Origin: Dehalococcoidia bacterium UBA1332
Lineage (GTDB): Bacteria > Chloroflexota > Dehalococcoidia > Lucifugimonadales > Lucifugimonadaceae
Assembly (NCBI GenBank): GCA_002306745.1
Contig: DBSW01000018.1
Location: forward strand, 1 to 44,101
Reading direction: 5' to 3'
Length of the DNA stretch: 44,101 nt
Shown one piece after another: positions 20,147 to 29,045 of the stretch (its first letter is position 1; each line of letters begins with the position of its first letter). A program made the translations under genes and the position numbers. The notes under the pieces were generated by a model. That model was not told the origin of the DNA. It ran no database searches and saw only the letters and a program-made list of their open reading frames with translations.

Positions 20147-20554
20147 TCAACACACTGACATTCTGTGTTTGAGACAAGCGAGGTAATGGTGATTGCCGCC
20201 GCTGTTTTCATTTAGCGCCGTGTCATTGGTTACAAGTGGGATCTTGTAAATGAAGATCTGCTCATAAGTTGAGTCTTTTACCGCTGGGTGACGAAATCCT
20301 GGATACGATTCTTCGACTTGTAAACCGTCGATGTGTAAGTCGATGAGTTCAATTTCATCTTAGGCGAAGACAGTAATCACCATACGGCCGGCTGCCACGA
20401 GACTTCTTGTCGGTTGGGCTACCTCTGGGTAGATCGACGTAACATAGAGTGAGGACGCGACAAGACGATTGATTTCGGCGATTCGTTTTTGCTCATCGGC
20501 GAGTTGAAAGGCGTCGCCGTTTGGAGTCGTACCCGTTTCAGTCTCAACGGTCAC
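20147..20554 (-). pseudogene. Remnant of a GAF-domain signalling protein
   Basis: The 609-base gap between the dehydratase and rpiB is not empty. From GTG 20554 the minus strand reads LADEQKRIAEINRLVASSL then YPEVAQPTRSLVAAGRMVITVFA, which resembles the start of a GAF domain of the kind fused to histidine kinases and cyclases in Chloroflexota. A TAA stop follows at 20360-20362, but the same frame continues as DEIELIDLHIDGLQVEE, then HPAVKDSTYEQIFIYKIPLVTND, to a TGA at 20147-20149. The single in-frame stop and the absent C-terminal output domain indicate a decayed fragment. Base composition matches the surrounding GC-enriched segment. The remaining bases, 20050-20146 and 20555-20657, show nothing recognisable. 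Confidence 0.6.
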
Positions 20555-20657
20555 CGGTCACAAACCTAAACAGAGCACACCAAAATAAACCAGTTCAAGC
20601 TGCTCTTGAACCTGTTCCCCATCTATTTATACATTCTGGAGTAACGTTTTCCATCGG

Positions 20658-21131
20658 TTATTTGGCTAATTTCACGAGTTGTTCCGCGTACGATCGTTCC
20701 ATTTCGGAAAGTTTGTCGACGCGTCGTCGGAAATCCGGCTCGGTGGAGAATTTTGCGTTTACAAACGCGTCGAGAACCTCTTTTGCAACTTCGATCCCGA
20801 TGATCCAGGCACCCATACAGATTAGATTCACGTCATCGTGCTCGACTCCTTGGTGAGCGCAGTGAGTGTCGTGGGTGAGGGCGGCGCGAATTCCGGGCAC
20901 TTTGTTTCCGGCGATTGCTGCTCCAACTCCAGTGCCACAAACAAGGATGCCGCGCTCGGCCTCGCCAGAGAGAATTGCGGATGTGACTCGTTGAGCAATA
21001 TCAGGAAAGTCGACAGGGTCTTCGGAGTGGGTGCCATAGTCGGTGACATCATGCCCTTGTGACTTCAAGTATTCGACTACGGGAGCTTTCATTTGAAACC
21101 CAGCATGGTCTCCTCCTACTGCGAGTTTCAT
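20658..21131 (-). CDS. rpiB: Ribose-5-phosphate isomerase B
   Basis: RpiB interconverts ribose 5-phosphate and ribulose 5-phosphate; relatives act on other sugar phosphates. Hallmarks are KLAVGGDHAGFQMK at the start, the active-site cysteine in GILVCGTGVG, NKVPGIRAALTHD, and DDVNLICMGAWIIG. The ATG at 21131 is the best start: AGGAAAGG lies nine bases upstream, whereas an in-frame TTG at 21140 abuts that site with no spacing. This gives 157 residues, the normal size. It is transcribed in the same direction as the thioesterase gene, 58 bases downstream of it. A LacAB-type or other aldose isomerase role cannot be excluded. Confidence 0.92.
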   Translation of the reverse strand: MKLAVGGDHAGFQMKAPVVEYLKSQGHDVTDYGTHSEDPVDFPDIAQRVTSAILSGEAERGILVCGTGVGAAIAGNKVPGIRAALTHDTHCAHQGVEHDDVNLICMGAWIIGIEVAKEVLDAFVNAKFSTEPDFRRRVDKLSEMERSYAEQLVKLAK

Positions 21132-21189
21132 TTGAATCAACCTTTCCTAGTTCGAAATAATGAGTAAATCTTGTGTGAATTAAGAGCGC

Positions 21190-21696
21190 CTATAAGTGCT
21201 GGAATAATCCGCTCGGGTCAGCCCACTCGTCGGGGACTCGAAGTGACAGAACGGTGGCATCGCATGTTTTCACGCCATCGTGAGAGTAAAAATTGACCCC
21301 GAATAGCGATTTCTTATCGGACTTCTCGGTCAGGCGCGCCCGAGCAGTAACGGGGCCATCGAAACGTGTCGGCTTCCGGTAGTTGATGGTCAGTGATGCT
21401 GTCGCGTACCAGATCTTGGAACCTTCGCCGATTTCTCGTCCTTCGACCCGATATGCGTCCGCGATTGCCGAACACACGCCGTGACAGTCGATTATTGCGG
21501 CAATCGTGCCACCATTCATTACATCTGGAGGCATAGCAGCGTGGTGAGGTTCAGGTTGATACACGCAGACCGACTCGTTGCCGTCCCAGAACGATTTAAT
21601 CCTCAAGCCTTTGTCGTTCCACGCTCCACACCCGTAACAATGATTGCCGTGTAGACCGTCCTGAAAATATATGCGCTCTTCTTCGTGATGGCTCAT
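21190..21696 (-). CDS. Hotdog-fold thioesterase (PaaI-like)
   Basis: The protein has the NHCYGCGAWNDKGLRI opening found in a large set of PaaI-like acyl-CoA thioesterases, followed by GGTIAAIIDCHGVCSAIADAY, the long hotdog helix with its catalytic acidic position, and TASLTINYRKPTRFDGPVTARARL. Such enzymes hydrolyse acyl-CoA thioesters; the substrate is not predictable. The ATG at 21696 follows GGAGG with a four-base spacer, so it is preferred over an in-frame start at 21744; length becomes 168. It lies between uvrA and rpiB on the same strand, 58 bases before rpiB. Confidence 0.85.
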   Translation of the reverse strand: MSHHEEERIYFQDGLHGNHCYGCGAWNDKGLRIKSFWDGNESVCVYQPEPHHAAMPPDVMNGGTIAAIIDCHGVCSAIADAYRVEGREIGEGSKIWYATASLTINYRKPTRFDGPVTARARLTEKSDKKSLFGVNFYSHDGVKTCDATVLSLRVPDEWADPSGLFQHL

Positions 21697-21935
21697 ACTT
21701 CCTCCGGGTAAGTGAAAATCGCCACGACCACCTTCGATGCACACACATTACCGACTGAAACTTGAAAACAAAAGTATCCAACGTGGATAACCACACATCA
21801 AAAAACCATGTTTACGGCTGAGACACTTGGGCGGTCGCTGCTATATGTGTCGTTAGTGACTTTTTTCTTGCTATCAGTTTGGTTTTAAACTAACGCAATT
21901 TCGGGCGCGCAGTGCCGTATTTCAGTTCGAATTGA

Positions 21936-24900
21936 TTATCCAGCAGTACGCGCGCCACGGCGTCGCCGGCGGTAGCGACGTGAGTTTTTACGTGATTTTG
22001 TTGCGCCGTTGGCAGAACTGGCAGGTCTATCCGGTAACGTGATGTGGTCGCCAGAAACGCTATTTGTGGCAACGCTAAATTTGCGAGCTTTCGTACTACC
22101 GGGCGCCTTAGAACTGGGTTTGATACCTTCCAGTTCAGATAAGTACTGGCCTGTAGACGATTTTTTGACCGAGGCGACGAACTCCGGCGTTCCTTCCGCA
22201 ACTAGCTTTCCGCCACGTTCTCCAGCCATTGGACCCATATCAAGAATCCAGTCGGCGTTCTTGATTAGATCCAAATGGTGCTCGATCAAGACAATCGAGT
22301 TACCGGCGTCGACCAAACGGTGCAGCACGATCATCAACTTAGCGGCATCGTCGAACGATAAACCGGTTGTCGGCTCATCGAGAATGTAGACGGTTTTACC
22401 GGTTGAGCGTTTCGACAGCTCGGATGCAAGTTTTATTCTCTGAGCTTCACCACCCGACAGGGTCGTTGCCGGCTGCCCCAGATGTACGTAGCCAAGACCC
22501 ACATCGATCAGCGTCTTCATCTTGTTGGCTATCGAAGGGATGTTAGCGAAGACGTCCGCTGCTTGCGAAACCGTCATGTCGAGCACTTCGGCAATTGACT
22601 TGCCCTTGAACTTGATTTCAAGTGCTTCACGGTTATAGCGAGCCCCAAGACAAACTTCGCAGGGAACAGTCACATCGGGAAGGAATTGCATCTCGATTTG
22701 GACGTATCCGGCACCACTACAGGCTTCGCAGCGACCACCTTTTACGTTGAATGAGAATCGTCCAGCTTTGTAACCACGTGCCTTCGCTTCTGGCATCGAA
22801 GCGAATATTTCACGAATGTTTGTGAACACTCCTGTGTAAGTAGCAGGATTCGAGCGCGGAGTTCGACCAATAGGTGATTGGTCGATATTGATCACCTTGT
22901 CTACATGTTCAAGTCCGATCACGTTGTCGTGATCGCCAGGTCGGTCCTTCGATCGGTAAAAGTGTTGAGATAGTTTTTTCGAGAGAATCTCGTTGACCAG
23001 CGTGCTTTTGCCGGAACCAGATACACCTGTGACACAAGTAAGAGTGCCGAGAGGGATTGCAACGGAAATATTCTTGAGATTGTTCTCGCGTGCGCCAACT
23101 ATTGCGATTTCGTTCCCATTTCCTTTGCGACGGTTGTCGGGAACTGGAATCGTTTTGCGACCACTGAGGTAGGCACCGGTGAGAGACACATCGTTTTCAA
23201 GGATCTCGCTAATAGGTCCCTCGGCAACAACGTTTCCGCCGTGTTGACCAGCTCCTGGCCCGAGATCGATAATGTGGTCGGCGGCGCGCATTACCGCTTC
23301 ATCGTGCTCGACGATTAGAACGGTATTGCCTACGTCGCGCAGGCTCTGGAGAGTTCCGATTAGCCGATCGTTATCAGCAGGGTGAAGACCCACTGAAGGT
23401 TCGTCACATACGTATAGAACACCCATCAAGCCGGATCCGATTTGAGTGGCGAGTCGGATTCGCTGCCCTTCACCTCCAGAAAGCGTCGCCGCAGCGCGAT
23501 CCAAAGTGAGGTACTCAAGCCCAACTCTTGAAAGGAACCCGAGCCGAGCCTCTACTTCTTTCAGGATTTGAGTAGCGATTGATTGTTCGCGGTTGCTCAT
23601 CGGGTCAACCGCTTCATTACTGTGTTCACCCTCTCCTGGCCAAACTCCCGTGCGGCACGCCTCGACCCATCGGAGAGCGTTTTCGACAGACTGCTGAGTG
23701 ACTTCCATCACGTTCATGCCGAGAATGGTTACCGCAAGCACTTCGGGTTTTAGTCGAGCGCCACCGCATGTCACACACGGTCGCTGCGTCATATAGCGAT
23801 CGATGTCTTCTCGAACCGCGTCGGATTCGGTGTCGACATGTCGGCGTTCCATGTTCGGGATCACGCCTTCAAAGCTGGTGTTCCAATTGTAAACACGGCC
23901 TTTTTGCGTGTGATGAGATACTTGGACTTTCTTACCGGCAGTTCCATAGAGAATGACACTGAGATCGTCCTGGCCGAGGTCACGAACGGGTGTATCCATC
24001 GAGAAACCGAAGTGCTCGGACAACGACTCGAGCATCGAGTTGTACCAGGGCGAGCTCGACCCTGAACTAGCCCAGGGAGTTATTGCTCCGTCGTTCAGGC
24101 TAAGCGATTTGTCCTGGATCACGAGGTTGGGGTCTACTTCGAGCTTGTAACCAAGCCCCGTACAGGTAGGGCACGCACCGAACGGGGTGTTGAACGAGAA
24201 ATTTCTTGGTTCAAGTTCGGCTATCGAAATGTCACAGTGAACGCAAGCGAAGTGTTCGGAGTAGACGACATCTTCGTCATCGGCTCCGCCTCTGTCCAAT
24301 TTCGATGCAATCAGATTGCCGTCGGCAAGACGAAGTGCCGCTTCGACTGACTCTGTGAGACGACCTCGATCAGTGTCTTCTCGAACGATGATTCGGTCGA
24401 CAACGACTTCGATATCGTGCCATTTATTCTTCGCGAGTTTGATTTCTTCCGAAAGGTCGATTGTTTCGCCGTCAACACGTACTCGAACAAAGCCGTCGTT
24501 TCGCGCGGTTTCGAAAACATGTACGTGTTCACCCTTCATATGAGTGATCATTGGTGCGAGAATTTGCAGGCGGGTTCCATCGTCCCAGCTCAGTATGGAA
24601 TCGACAATTTGTTGCACTGTTTGTCGTTCTACTGGTCGCCTACAATTATGACAATGTGGTCTACCTGCTCTTGAAAAGAGCAATCGGAGATAATCGTATA
24701 TTTCTGTGACTGTCCCCACAGTTGATCTAGGATTTCGCGATACTCCTTTTTGATCTATAGATATAGACGGGCTTAGGCCTTCTATATGATCTACATCAGG
24801 TTTTTCCATTCGACCTAGAAACTGGCGAGCATATGCTGATAGCGATTCTACGTAGCGTCGCTGTCCTTCAGCAAAAATTGTGTCGAATGCCAGACTGCTT

Positions 24901-25016
24901 TTCCCAGAACCAGAAACTCCGGTGATCACAGTCAATGCGTCACGCGGGATTTTGATGTTGAAATTTTTAAGATTGTGTTCGCGGGCTCCGCGAATAACGA
25001 GGTCTGGCTCAGGCAT
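21936..25016 (-). CDS. uvrA: Excinuclease ABC subunit UvrA
   Basis: UvrA is the damage-sensing ATPase of nucleotide excision repair. Both ABC modules are intact: Walker [13 protein letters not shown] and [13 protein letters not shown], signatures [14 protein letters not shown] and [12 protein letters not shown]. Two zinc modules are present, CVHC...CPTC and CEAC...CEVC. At 1026 residues it exceeds the usual 940 because of a C-terminal tail of about 80 residues rich in Ser, Ala and Lys that ends [14 protein letters not shown], a likely nucleic-acid-binding extension. The 5' part has local composition, and the rest, from about 24600 downward, is GC-rich. The upstream 179 bases show no clear SOS box. 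Confidence 0.97.
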   Translation of the reverse strand: MPEPDLVIRGAREHNLKNFNIKIPRDALTVITGVSGSGKSSLAFDTIFAEGQRRYVESLSAYARQFLGRMEKPDVDHIEGLSPSISIDQKGVSRNPRSTVGTVTEIYDYLRLLFSRAGRPHCHNCRRPVERQTVQQIVDSILSWDDGTRLQILAPMITHMKGEHVHVFETARNDGFVRVRVDGETIDLSEEIKLAKNKWHDIEVVVDRIIVREDTDRGRLTESVEAALRLADGNLIASKLDRGGADDEDVVYSEHFACVHCDISIAELEPRNFSFNTPFGACPTCTGLGYKLEVDPNLVIQDKSLSLNDGAITPWASSGSSSPWYNSMLESLSEHFGFSMDTPVRDLGQDDLSVILYGTAGKKVQVSHHTQKGRVYNWNTSFEGVIPNMERRHVDTESDAVREDIDRYMTQRPCVTCGGARLKPEVLAVTILGMNVMEVTQQSVENALRWVEACRTGVWPGEGEHSNEAVDPMSNREQSIATQILKEVEARLGFLSRVGLEYLTLDRAAATLSGGEGQRIRLATQIGSGLMGVLYVCDEPSVGLHPADNDRLIGTLQSLRDVGNTVLIVEHDEAVMRAADHIIDLGPGAGQHGGNVVAEGPISEILENDVSLTGAYLSGRKTIPVPDNRRKGNGNEIAIVGARENNLKNISVAIPLGTLTCVTGVSGSGKSTLVNEILSKKLSQHFYRSKDRPGDHDNVIGLEHVDKVINIDQSPIGRTPRSNPATYTGVFTNIREIFASMPEAKARGYKAGRFSFNVKGGRCEACSGAGYVQIEMQFLPDVTVPCEVCLGARYNREALEIKFKGKSIAEVLDMTVSQAADVFANIPSIANKMKTLIDVGLGYVHLGQPATTLSGGEAQRIKLASELSKRSTGKTVYILDEPTTGLSFDDAAKLMIVLHRLVDAGNSIVLIEHHLDLIKNADWILDMGPMAGERGGKLVAEGTPEFVASVKKSSTGQYLSELEGIKPSSKAPGSTKARKFSVATNSVSGDHITLPDRPASSANGATKSRKNSRRYRRRRRGARTAG

Positions 25017-25195
25017 ATTTTAGGTAACTATCGCGCATTTTGGAGCAATACCAGAACGTTTTTGGGTGGACTGAATCAGTATGTTTATGGAGCGTTGCTC
25101 AAAGTTAATAGGCAAGTTCCAAGAGTACAACTCCGAGTTTACTAATCTATCGCAAATGTGAATAACACGATGTCAGGTTCAAGATATTTATATGC

Positions 25196-25978
25196 TTAAG
25201 TTTCGGTTTTTTTCGACCTGACTTCATCCATAAATGCTTCGGATCTGAGCCCGCGATCTAACACATAGTGTATTTGGGCTCTAAGAATGCGGGAAAGTTG
25301 GCGTTTTTCTTCTTCACCAGCTTTAATAACTTTTGCATTCATGAGTTTAGCCTTAGATAGAAACCTCAGTAGCTTAATTGTATTTAGGCTGGCTGGTAGT
25401 AAAGCGGTTTCAATAACTGGTTTTGCTTGATTGCTTAAGAGTCCACCGCGTTCAGCTGAATAAAGGTGATTTGCCGGTTTAAGTTCAATACCTGTTTCAA
25501 CACATCGTGACATTTCTGGTTGAAAGCCACTTAATTGCAGTAAACGCATTTCGAAAAAACGAGTAATCATATCCGTGTTTGTAGTGGTTTCTAAAGCCTC
25601 TAATACACTGAGAAGTAATCTGAAAAGTGGTTGGTTAGATCCGTTCTCGACAGAGAACTGCTCTGATATTTCTGAAATATATGAGGCACGTGAAAAACGT
25701 TCAAGATCATCGCGAAGTTTCCTGAATCCGTTCAGTGTAGATGCTTGGCTAAGCCCGTGAAGAGTGGATGTTTCTCGTACTGAAACGCTTACATGTTTAA
25801 GCATGTCGAGATGTCCACCGATTTTGGAACCTGGCTTTCTAGAAGCTTTAGCCACGCCACGGACTAGTCCATGTATGGGTGTGACCAATGTGATTATTCG
25901 GTCGGCTTCCCCCAGATTGCTTATACGGACAACGACACCCTCGGTTGTATATGTGATGGGACGTCGTTTTGTGGTCAT
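25196..25978 (-). CDS. recO: DNA repair protein RecO
   Basis: RecO works with RecR (and RecF) to load RecA on gapped DNA and anneals strands. The OB-fold N-terminus reads TTEGVVVRISNLGEADRIITLVTPIHGLVRGVAKASRK, typical of the family, and the helical domain includes FFEMRLLQLSGFQPEM. The zinc motif usually written CxxCG...GGxxCxxC survives here only as C159 (CVETG) and GGLLSNQA, so it should not bind zinc. Some RecO proteins naturally lack the site. Length 260 is normal. It starts at ATG 25978 and ends a minus-strand series of repair and replication genes, 279 AT-rich bases after recR. Confidence 0.9.
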   Translation of the reverse strand: MTTKRRPITYTTEGVVVRISNLGEADRIITLVTPIHGLVRGVAKASRKPGSKIGGHLDMLKHVSVSVRETSTLHGLSQASTLNGFRKLRDDLERFSRASYISEISEQFSVENGSNQPLFRLLLSVLEALETTTNTDMITRFFEMRLLQLSGFQPEMSRCVETGIELKPANHLYSAERGGLLSNQAKPVIETALLPASLNTIKLLRFLSKAKLMNAKVIKAGEEEKRQLSRILRAQIHYVLDRGLRSEAFMDEVRSKKTET

Positions 25979-26257
25979 GACTTAATTATGTTGAGTCTTT
26001 ATTTTTATTTGAGATGCAATAAATTTTTCGGTATTTAATGTTGATTTAAATATTTAATTTAATTGGTGTGGTTGGGTTTCTAAATGATTAACTATTATCA
26101 ACACGCAAAAAGGTAAAAGGTTCCGTGTATCTATTTGTAAGTAAAAAGAAAAATACTCTCGTAACCGTGTAAGACTGAACTCAACGATGAACGATCACGT
26201 TTACGTGTATTCAATACGAGTAGGATGTTTAGATTATTTCAGATTTTATGTTTGTTG

Positions 26258-26878
26258 CTACGAAATTTCGGCTCGGCTTTCTAGTGCGTGAGCTAACGTT
26301 GAATCGTCAGCATATTCAATATCAGATCCGCTAGGTAGCCCGCGAGCTAGTCTAGTAACTTTGACGTCGAGTGGTCCAATTAATTGTTGGATATACATTG
26401 CAGTAGCTTCGCCTTCAAGATTGGGATTAGTGGCGACTATAACTTCTGTAACTGATCCATCGCGTAGCCGTTCTAAAAGTTCTCGGAGTTTTAGGTCGTT
26501 AGGGCCAATGCCGTTAACCGGTGAAATAACGCCGTGTAATATGTGATACTTTCCCGAATATACCCTTGCCCGTTCGATCGCTATGACGTCAAGCGGTTCT
26601 TCGACTACACATATGCGAGTTTTGTCACGTTGCAGATCTGTGCAGATTTGACATTCTGCAGATTCAGATATGTTCGCGCATGTATCACAAAGTACTACGC
26701 GGTCTTTTAATTCTGCGATTGCACCAGCGAATTCTTCCGCTTCTTCTTTTGGCATTCGTATTAGATGATATGTAAGCCTTTGTGCACTTTTAGGTCCGAT
26801 TCCAGGCAATCTGTGAAATGCCTCGATTAGTCTTGCGACTGGTGGCGTTACAGATGGTGCTGTGTCGGACTGGGCCAT
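26258..26878 (-). CDS. recR: Recombination mediator RecR
   Basis: RecR forms a ring clamp that with RecO helps RecA displace SSB. The helix-hairpin-helix is RLPGIGPKSAQRLTYHLI near residue 22. The zinc finger CDTCANISESAECQIC (C-x2-C-x8-C-x2-C) is intact, and the TOPRIM domain shows ICVVEEPLDVIAIE and EVIVATNPNLEGEATAMY. The 206-residue length is standard. It follows ybaB by 37 bases; the order dnaX-ybaB-recR is classic and supports an operon. The ATG at 26878 has no strong ribosome binding site. Confidence 0.96.
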   Translation of the reverse strand: MAQSDTAPSVTPPVARLIEAFHRLPGIGPKSAQRLTYHLIRMPKEEAEEFAGAIAELKDRVVLCDTCANISESAECQICTDLQRDKTRICVVEEPLDVIAIERARVYSGKYHILHGVISPVNGIGPNDLKLRELLERLRDGSVTEVIVATNPNLEGEATAMYIQQLIGPLDVKVTRLARGLPSGSDIEYADDSTLAHALESRAEIS

Positions 26879-26915
26879 GGGTTAGTTTGGGACTTTCGAG
26901 TTCTTGTTGGTAGTA

Positions 26916-27224
26916 TCACATTAAGCCTGGAATGTTTAGACCGCCTGTGATTTGTCCCATCTTATCTGAAGCTAGTTTTTGAGCATTATCCATTGCTTCG
27001 TTTACAGCTGCTAGTACTAAATCTTGCAGCATTTCAACGTCTTCTGGATCCACTACTTCTGGGTCTATATCGATAGAATCTACTTTGGATCCTCCGATTA
27101 CCGTGACTTTCACCATTCCTCCACCGGCAGTGGCTTCAGTTTTGGCTGACGCTATTTCTTCTTGTGCAGCTGCAAGCCGTGCCTGCATTTGTTGCGCTTG
27201 CTTGAGCATGTTTTTGTTCATCAT
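26916..27224 (-). CDS. ybaB: YbaB/EbfC nucleoid-associated protein
   Basis: This is a small DNA-binding dimer that coats the nucleoid. The sequence [24 protein letters not shown] forms the N-terminal helix; the strand region [25 protein letters not shown] and the closing helix [21 protein letters not shown] are all standard at 102 residues. Its ribosome binding site (AAGGG, eight bases before the ATG) lies inside the right arm of a perfect 11-bp stem at 27234-27281, which would hide it from ribosomes. It sits between dnaX and recR as in many bacteria. Confidence 0.95.
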   Translation of the reverse strand: MMNKNMLKQAQQMQARLAAAQEEIASAKTEATAGGGMVKVTVIGGSKVDSIDIDPEVVDPEDVEMLQDLVLAAVNEAMDNAQKLASDKMGQITGGLNIPGLM

Positions 27225-27233
27225 AGAACTAGC

Positions 27234-27281
27234 CCTTATTTATAAAGATGTTCCGGCTTTGAGCCATTGATATAAATAAGG
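27234..27281 (-). promoter_or_regulatory. Hairpin masking the ybaB ribosome binding site
   Basis: CCTTATTTATA (27234-27244) and TATAAATAAGG (27271-27281) are perfect 11-bp arms around 26 bases that include a small GGCT/AGCC hairpin. On the minus-strand transcript the second arm contains the AAGG of the ybaB ribosome binding site. The stem is mostly A-U pairs with two C-G pairs at its base, as in RNA thermometers; it could equally be a protein-binding autoregulatory site. Confidence 0.55.
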
Positions 27282-27376
27282 CACCGGGACGTTGCTAATA
27301 TCGATTCGCTAATGATACTTGCTAACCGAGGTAGACGAGAAATTAGTATCCCTAGTGAATAGTAATAATTTCTTTA

Positions 27377-29044
27377 TTAATCTGTGTTTGATTTTTGGTT
27401 TGTAGTATCTTCAGAGATTACTTTGGCTCCCATTGCCATTGCTGCTCGTACCATAGCGCTTTCTTGAGCTGCGGAGACATTAACACCGGTTTTTTCTCTA
27501 GAATCTTCGTTTGGATCCGTCTCTTCGACAGCTTCTGATGGTGATCTAACTTCAAGCTCAAGTCCTGAACCATATGTATCTGTAATGGCTGTTTTAAGAG
27601 CATCTTTTGATCTTTGGTCTTGCATTTCTTCCATGAAATTGTTTTTTATGGAGTTGCTCTTGAATCGAAGTGTGAATCTATTGCCTTCTGGTTCTGGCAC
27701 AGCGACATTCCGTAACAGGGGACCGACTACAAATTTACGGTTTTTGGTTCGACGCATTGCCCAGAGTACTTTGTCCCATTTTTCTTCGGCGGGGGTCTTT
27801 TCTCGTCTGCGCGGCGTAGAGATTTGTTCTGATTCAGATGTTGGCTTGATTCTCATATCAGAATTACGCGCTGTTGCTGTGGTACTTGCAGGCAAAGCTG
27901 TTTCCTCCAACGTTGGATTAACAGTAGTTGTCTTTGGTCTACTAGTCTTAGCAGTGGCTTTTACTACTGCAAGTTCGAGTGGAAGAGGTGACGATGTGCT
28001 CCCGCTAATTTCTGCCTGTCCAAGTGCGGTTAGGATCTGAATAATGTGGTTTAGGCGCGCGGGTCTTGCTGCTGCGGACATTGCTTCAGAGAATTCAGAT
28101 CCCTGAGTAATGGAATCGTCGACTCCTGCTTTCATTAACATAGAAACACGAAGTGCATCAACAGTCCCTGATCGTAGTGCATTAAGATCCGCTCCGCGTT
28201 CGGCTTCACGGTTAATTATTGTTAGCGCCTGAGGTGTATCTTTTGCGAGAAGGGCATTTGCGAGTTCAGTGCTTGTTGCCGTATCTCCTAGCCCTAAAAG
28301 CTCTCTAGCTTGCGCTTCTGTAATTTCTGACGGGATACTATTTTCACCAGTTTGACCGTAAGAAATATGCAGTTGTTCCAGGAGGTTCTCCGCATCGCGT
28401 AATGAACCCCAAGCCGCTCTGGCAATCATTTCGAGTACCGAAGGTTCAGTTTCAACATTTTCAGATTCGCATACCTCAATTAGCCGTTCTATGACGTCTT
28501 CATTTGAGAGGCGTTTGAAATCGTATCGTTGGCACCTGCTGACTATAGTTGCTGGCAACTTGTGTGCATCTGTGGTCGCAAGAATCATAACTATGTTAGG
28601 AGGCGGCTCTTCGAGTGTCTTGAGAAGGGCATTGAATGCGTGGTCAGTGAGCATGTGCACCTCGTCAATGATGTACACCTTGTACTGACCTGATACCGGC
28701 TGATACTGTACGTTTTCGCGTAGTTCTCTGATATCTTCGATGCCTCTGTTTGAGGCTGCATCTATTTCAATGAGATCTAGATAGCGACCTTCATCAATTG
28801 CTTTTGAAACTTCAGATTCTGTGATTGGTTCGCCATCTTCGGTTCGTTCAGAATTAAGTGCTTTAGCTAGTATTCTAGCGGTGGATGTCTTTCCAACTCC
28901 TCGAGGTCCTGTGAACAAATAGGCGTGTGAAACACGGTCAGTAGATATTGCCCGTTTTAGAGTTTGTGTAACGTGCTGCTGTCCCGCCACTTCGTCGAAA
29001 CGAGTAGGGCGCCATTTTCTGTAAAAAACTTGGCTATTTGACAC
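27377..29044 (-). CDS. dnaX: DNA polymerase III subunit gamma/tau
   Basis: DnaX is the clamp-loader motor. The AAA+ core has Walker A GPRGVGKT at 46-53, DEVH at 127-130 with the following ALLKTLEEPP, and the sensor-1 segment MILATTDAHKLPATIVSRCQRYDFKR. Remarkably, the zinc module between Walker A and EIDAASN has no cysteine: the positions normally holding C and CxxCxxC read S65 and ITESEVS (74-80). The tail from about 365 is Thr/Pro/Arg-rich and variable, then a domain with KWDKVLWAMRRTKNRKF. The start is GTG at 29044, one base after the ybeY stop. Length 555 is normal. Confidence 0.95.
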   Translation of the reverse strand: MSNSQVFYRKWRPTRFDEVAGQQHVTQTLKRAISTDRVSHAYLFTGPRGVGKTSTARILAKALNSERTEDGEPITESEVSKAIDEGRYLDLIEIDAASNRGIEDIRELRENVQYQPVSGQYKVYIIDEVHMLTDHAFNALLKTLEEPPPNIVMILATTDAHKLPATIVSRCQRYDFKRLSNEDVIERLIEVCESENVETEPSVLEMIARAAWGSLRDAENLLEQLHISYGQTGENSIPSEITEAQARELLGLGDTATSTELANALLAKDTPQALTIINREAERGADLNALRSGTVDALRVSMLMKAGVDDSITQGSEFSEAMSAAARPARLNHIIQILTALGQAEISGSTSSPLPLELAVVKATAKTSRPKTTTVNPTLEETALPASTTATARNSDMRIKPTSESEQISTPRRREKTPAEEKWDKVLWAMRRTKNRKFVVGPLLRNVAVPEPEGNRFTLRFKSNSIKNNFMEEMQDQRSKDALKTAITDTYGSGLELEVRSPSEAVEETDPNEDSREKTGVNVSAAQESAMVRAAMAMGAKVISEDTTNQKSNTD

Positions 29045-29045
29045 T

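Larger units (their letters stand above)
19025..24600. other. GC-enriched segment with borders inside two genes
   Basis: Hand counts show a step in composition: 38% GC at 18961-19020 and 43% at 18241-18300, against 57% at 19141-19200 and 62% at 23461-23520, falling back to 42% at 24721-24780. The left border lies in the enolase-family gene and the right border in the 5' part of uvrA. Both reading frames run through unbroken. The segment includes the GAF pseudogene, rpiB, the hotdog thioesterase and most of uvrA. Homologous replacement by DNA of a GC-richer relative, or a chimeric assembly, would both look like this. Confidence 0.7.

Noticed and set aside
25017..25195. LexA/SOS box upstream of uvrA
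   Set aside because: A GAACGTTTTTGG stretch is present but lacks the second half-site of the usual CGAAC-N-GTTCG type box.
26196..26207. CACGTTTACGTG palindrome as a parS or SOS site
   Set aside because: It matches neither the parS consensus nor a LexA box, and a 12-bp palindrome in 44 kb is expected by chance.
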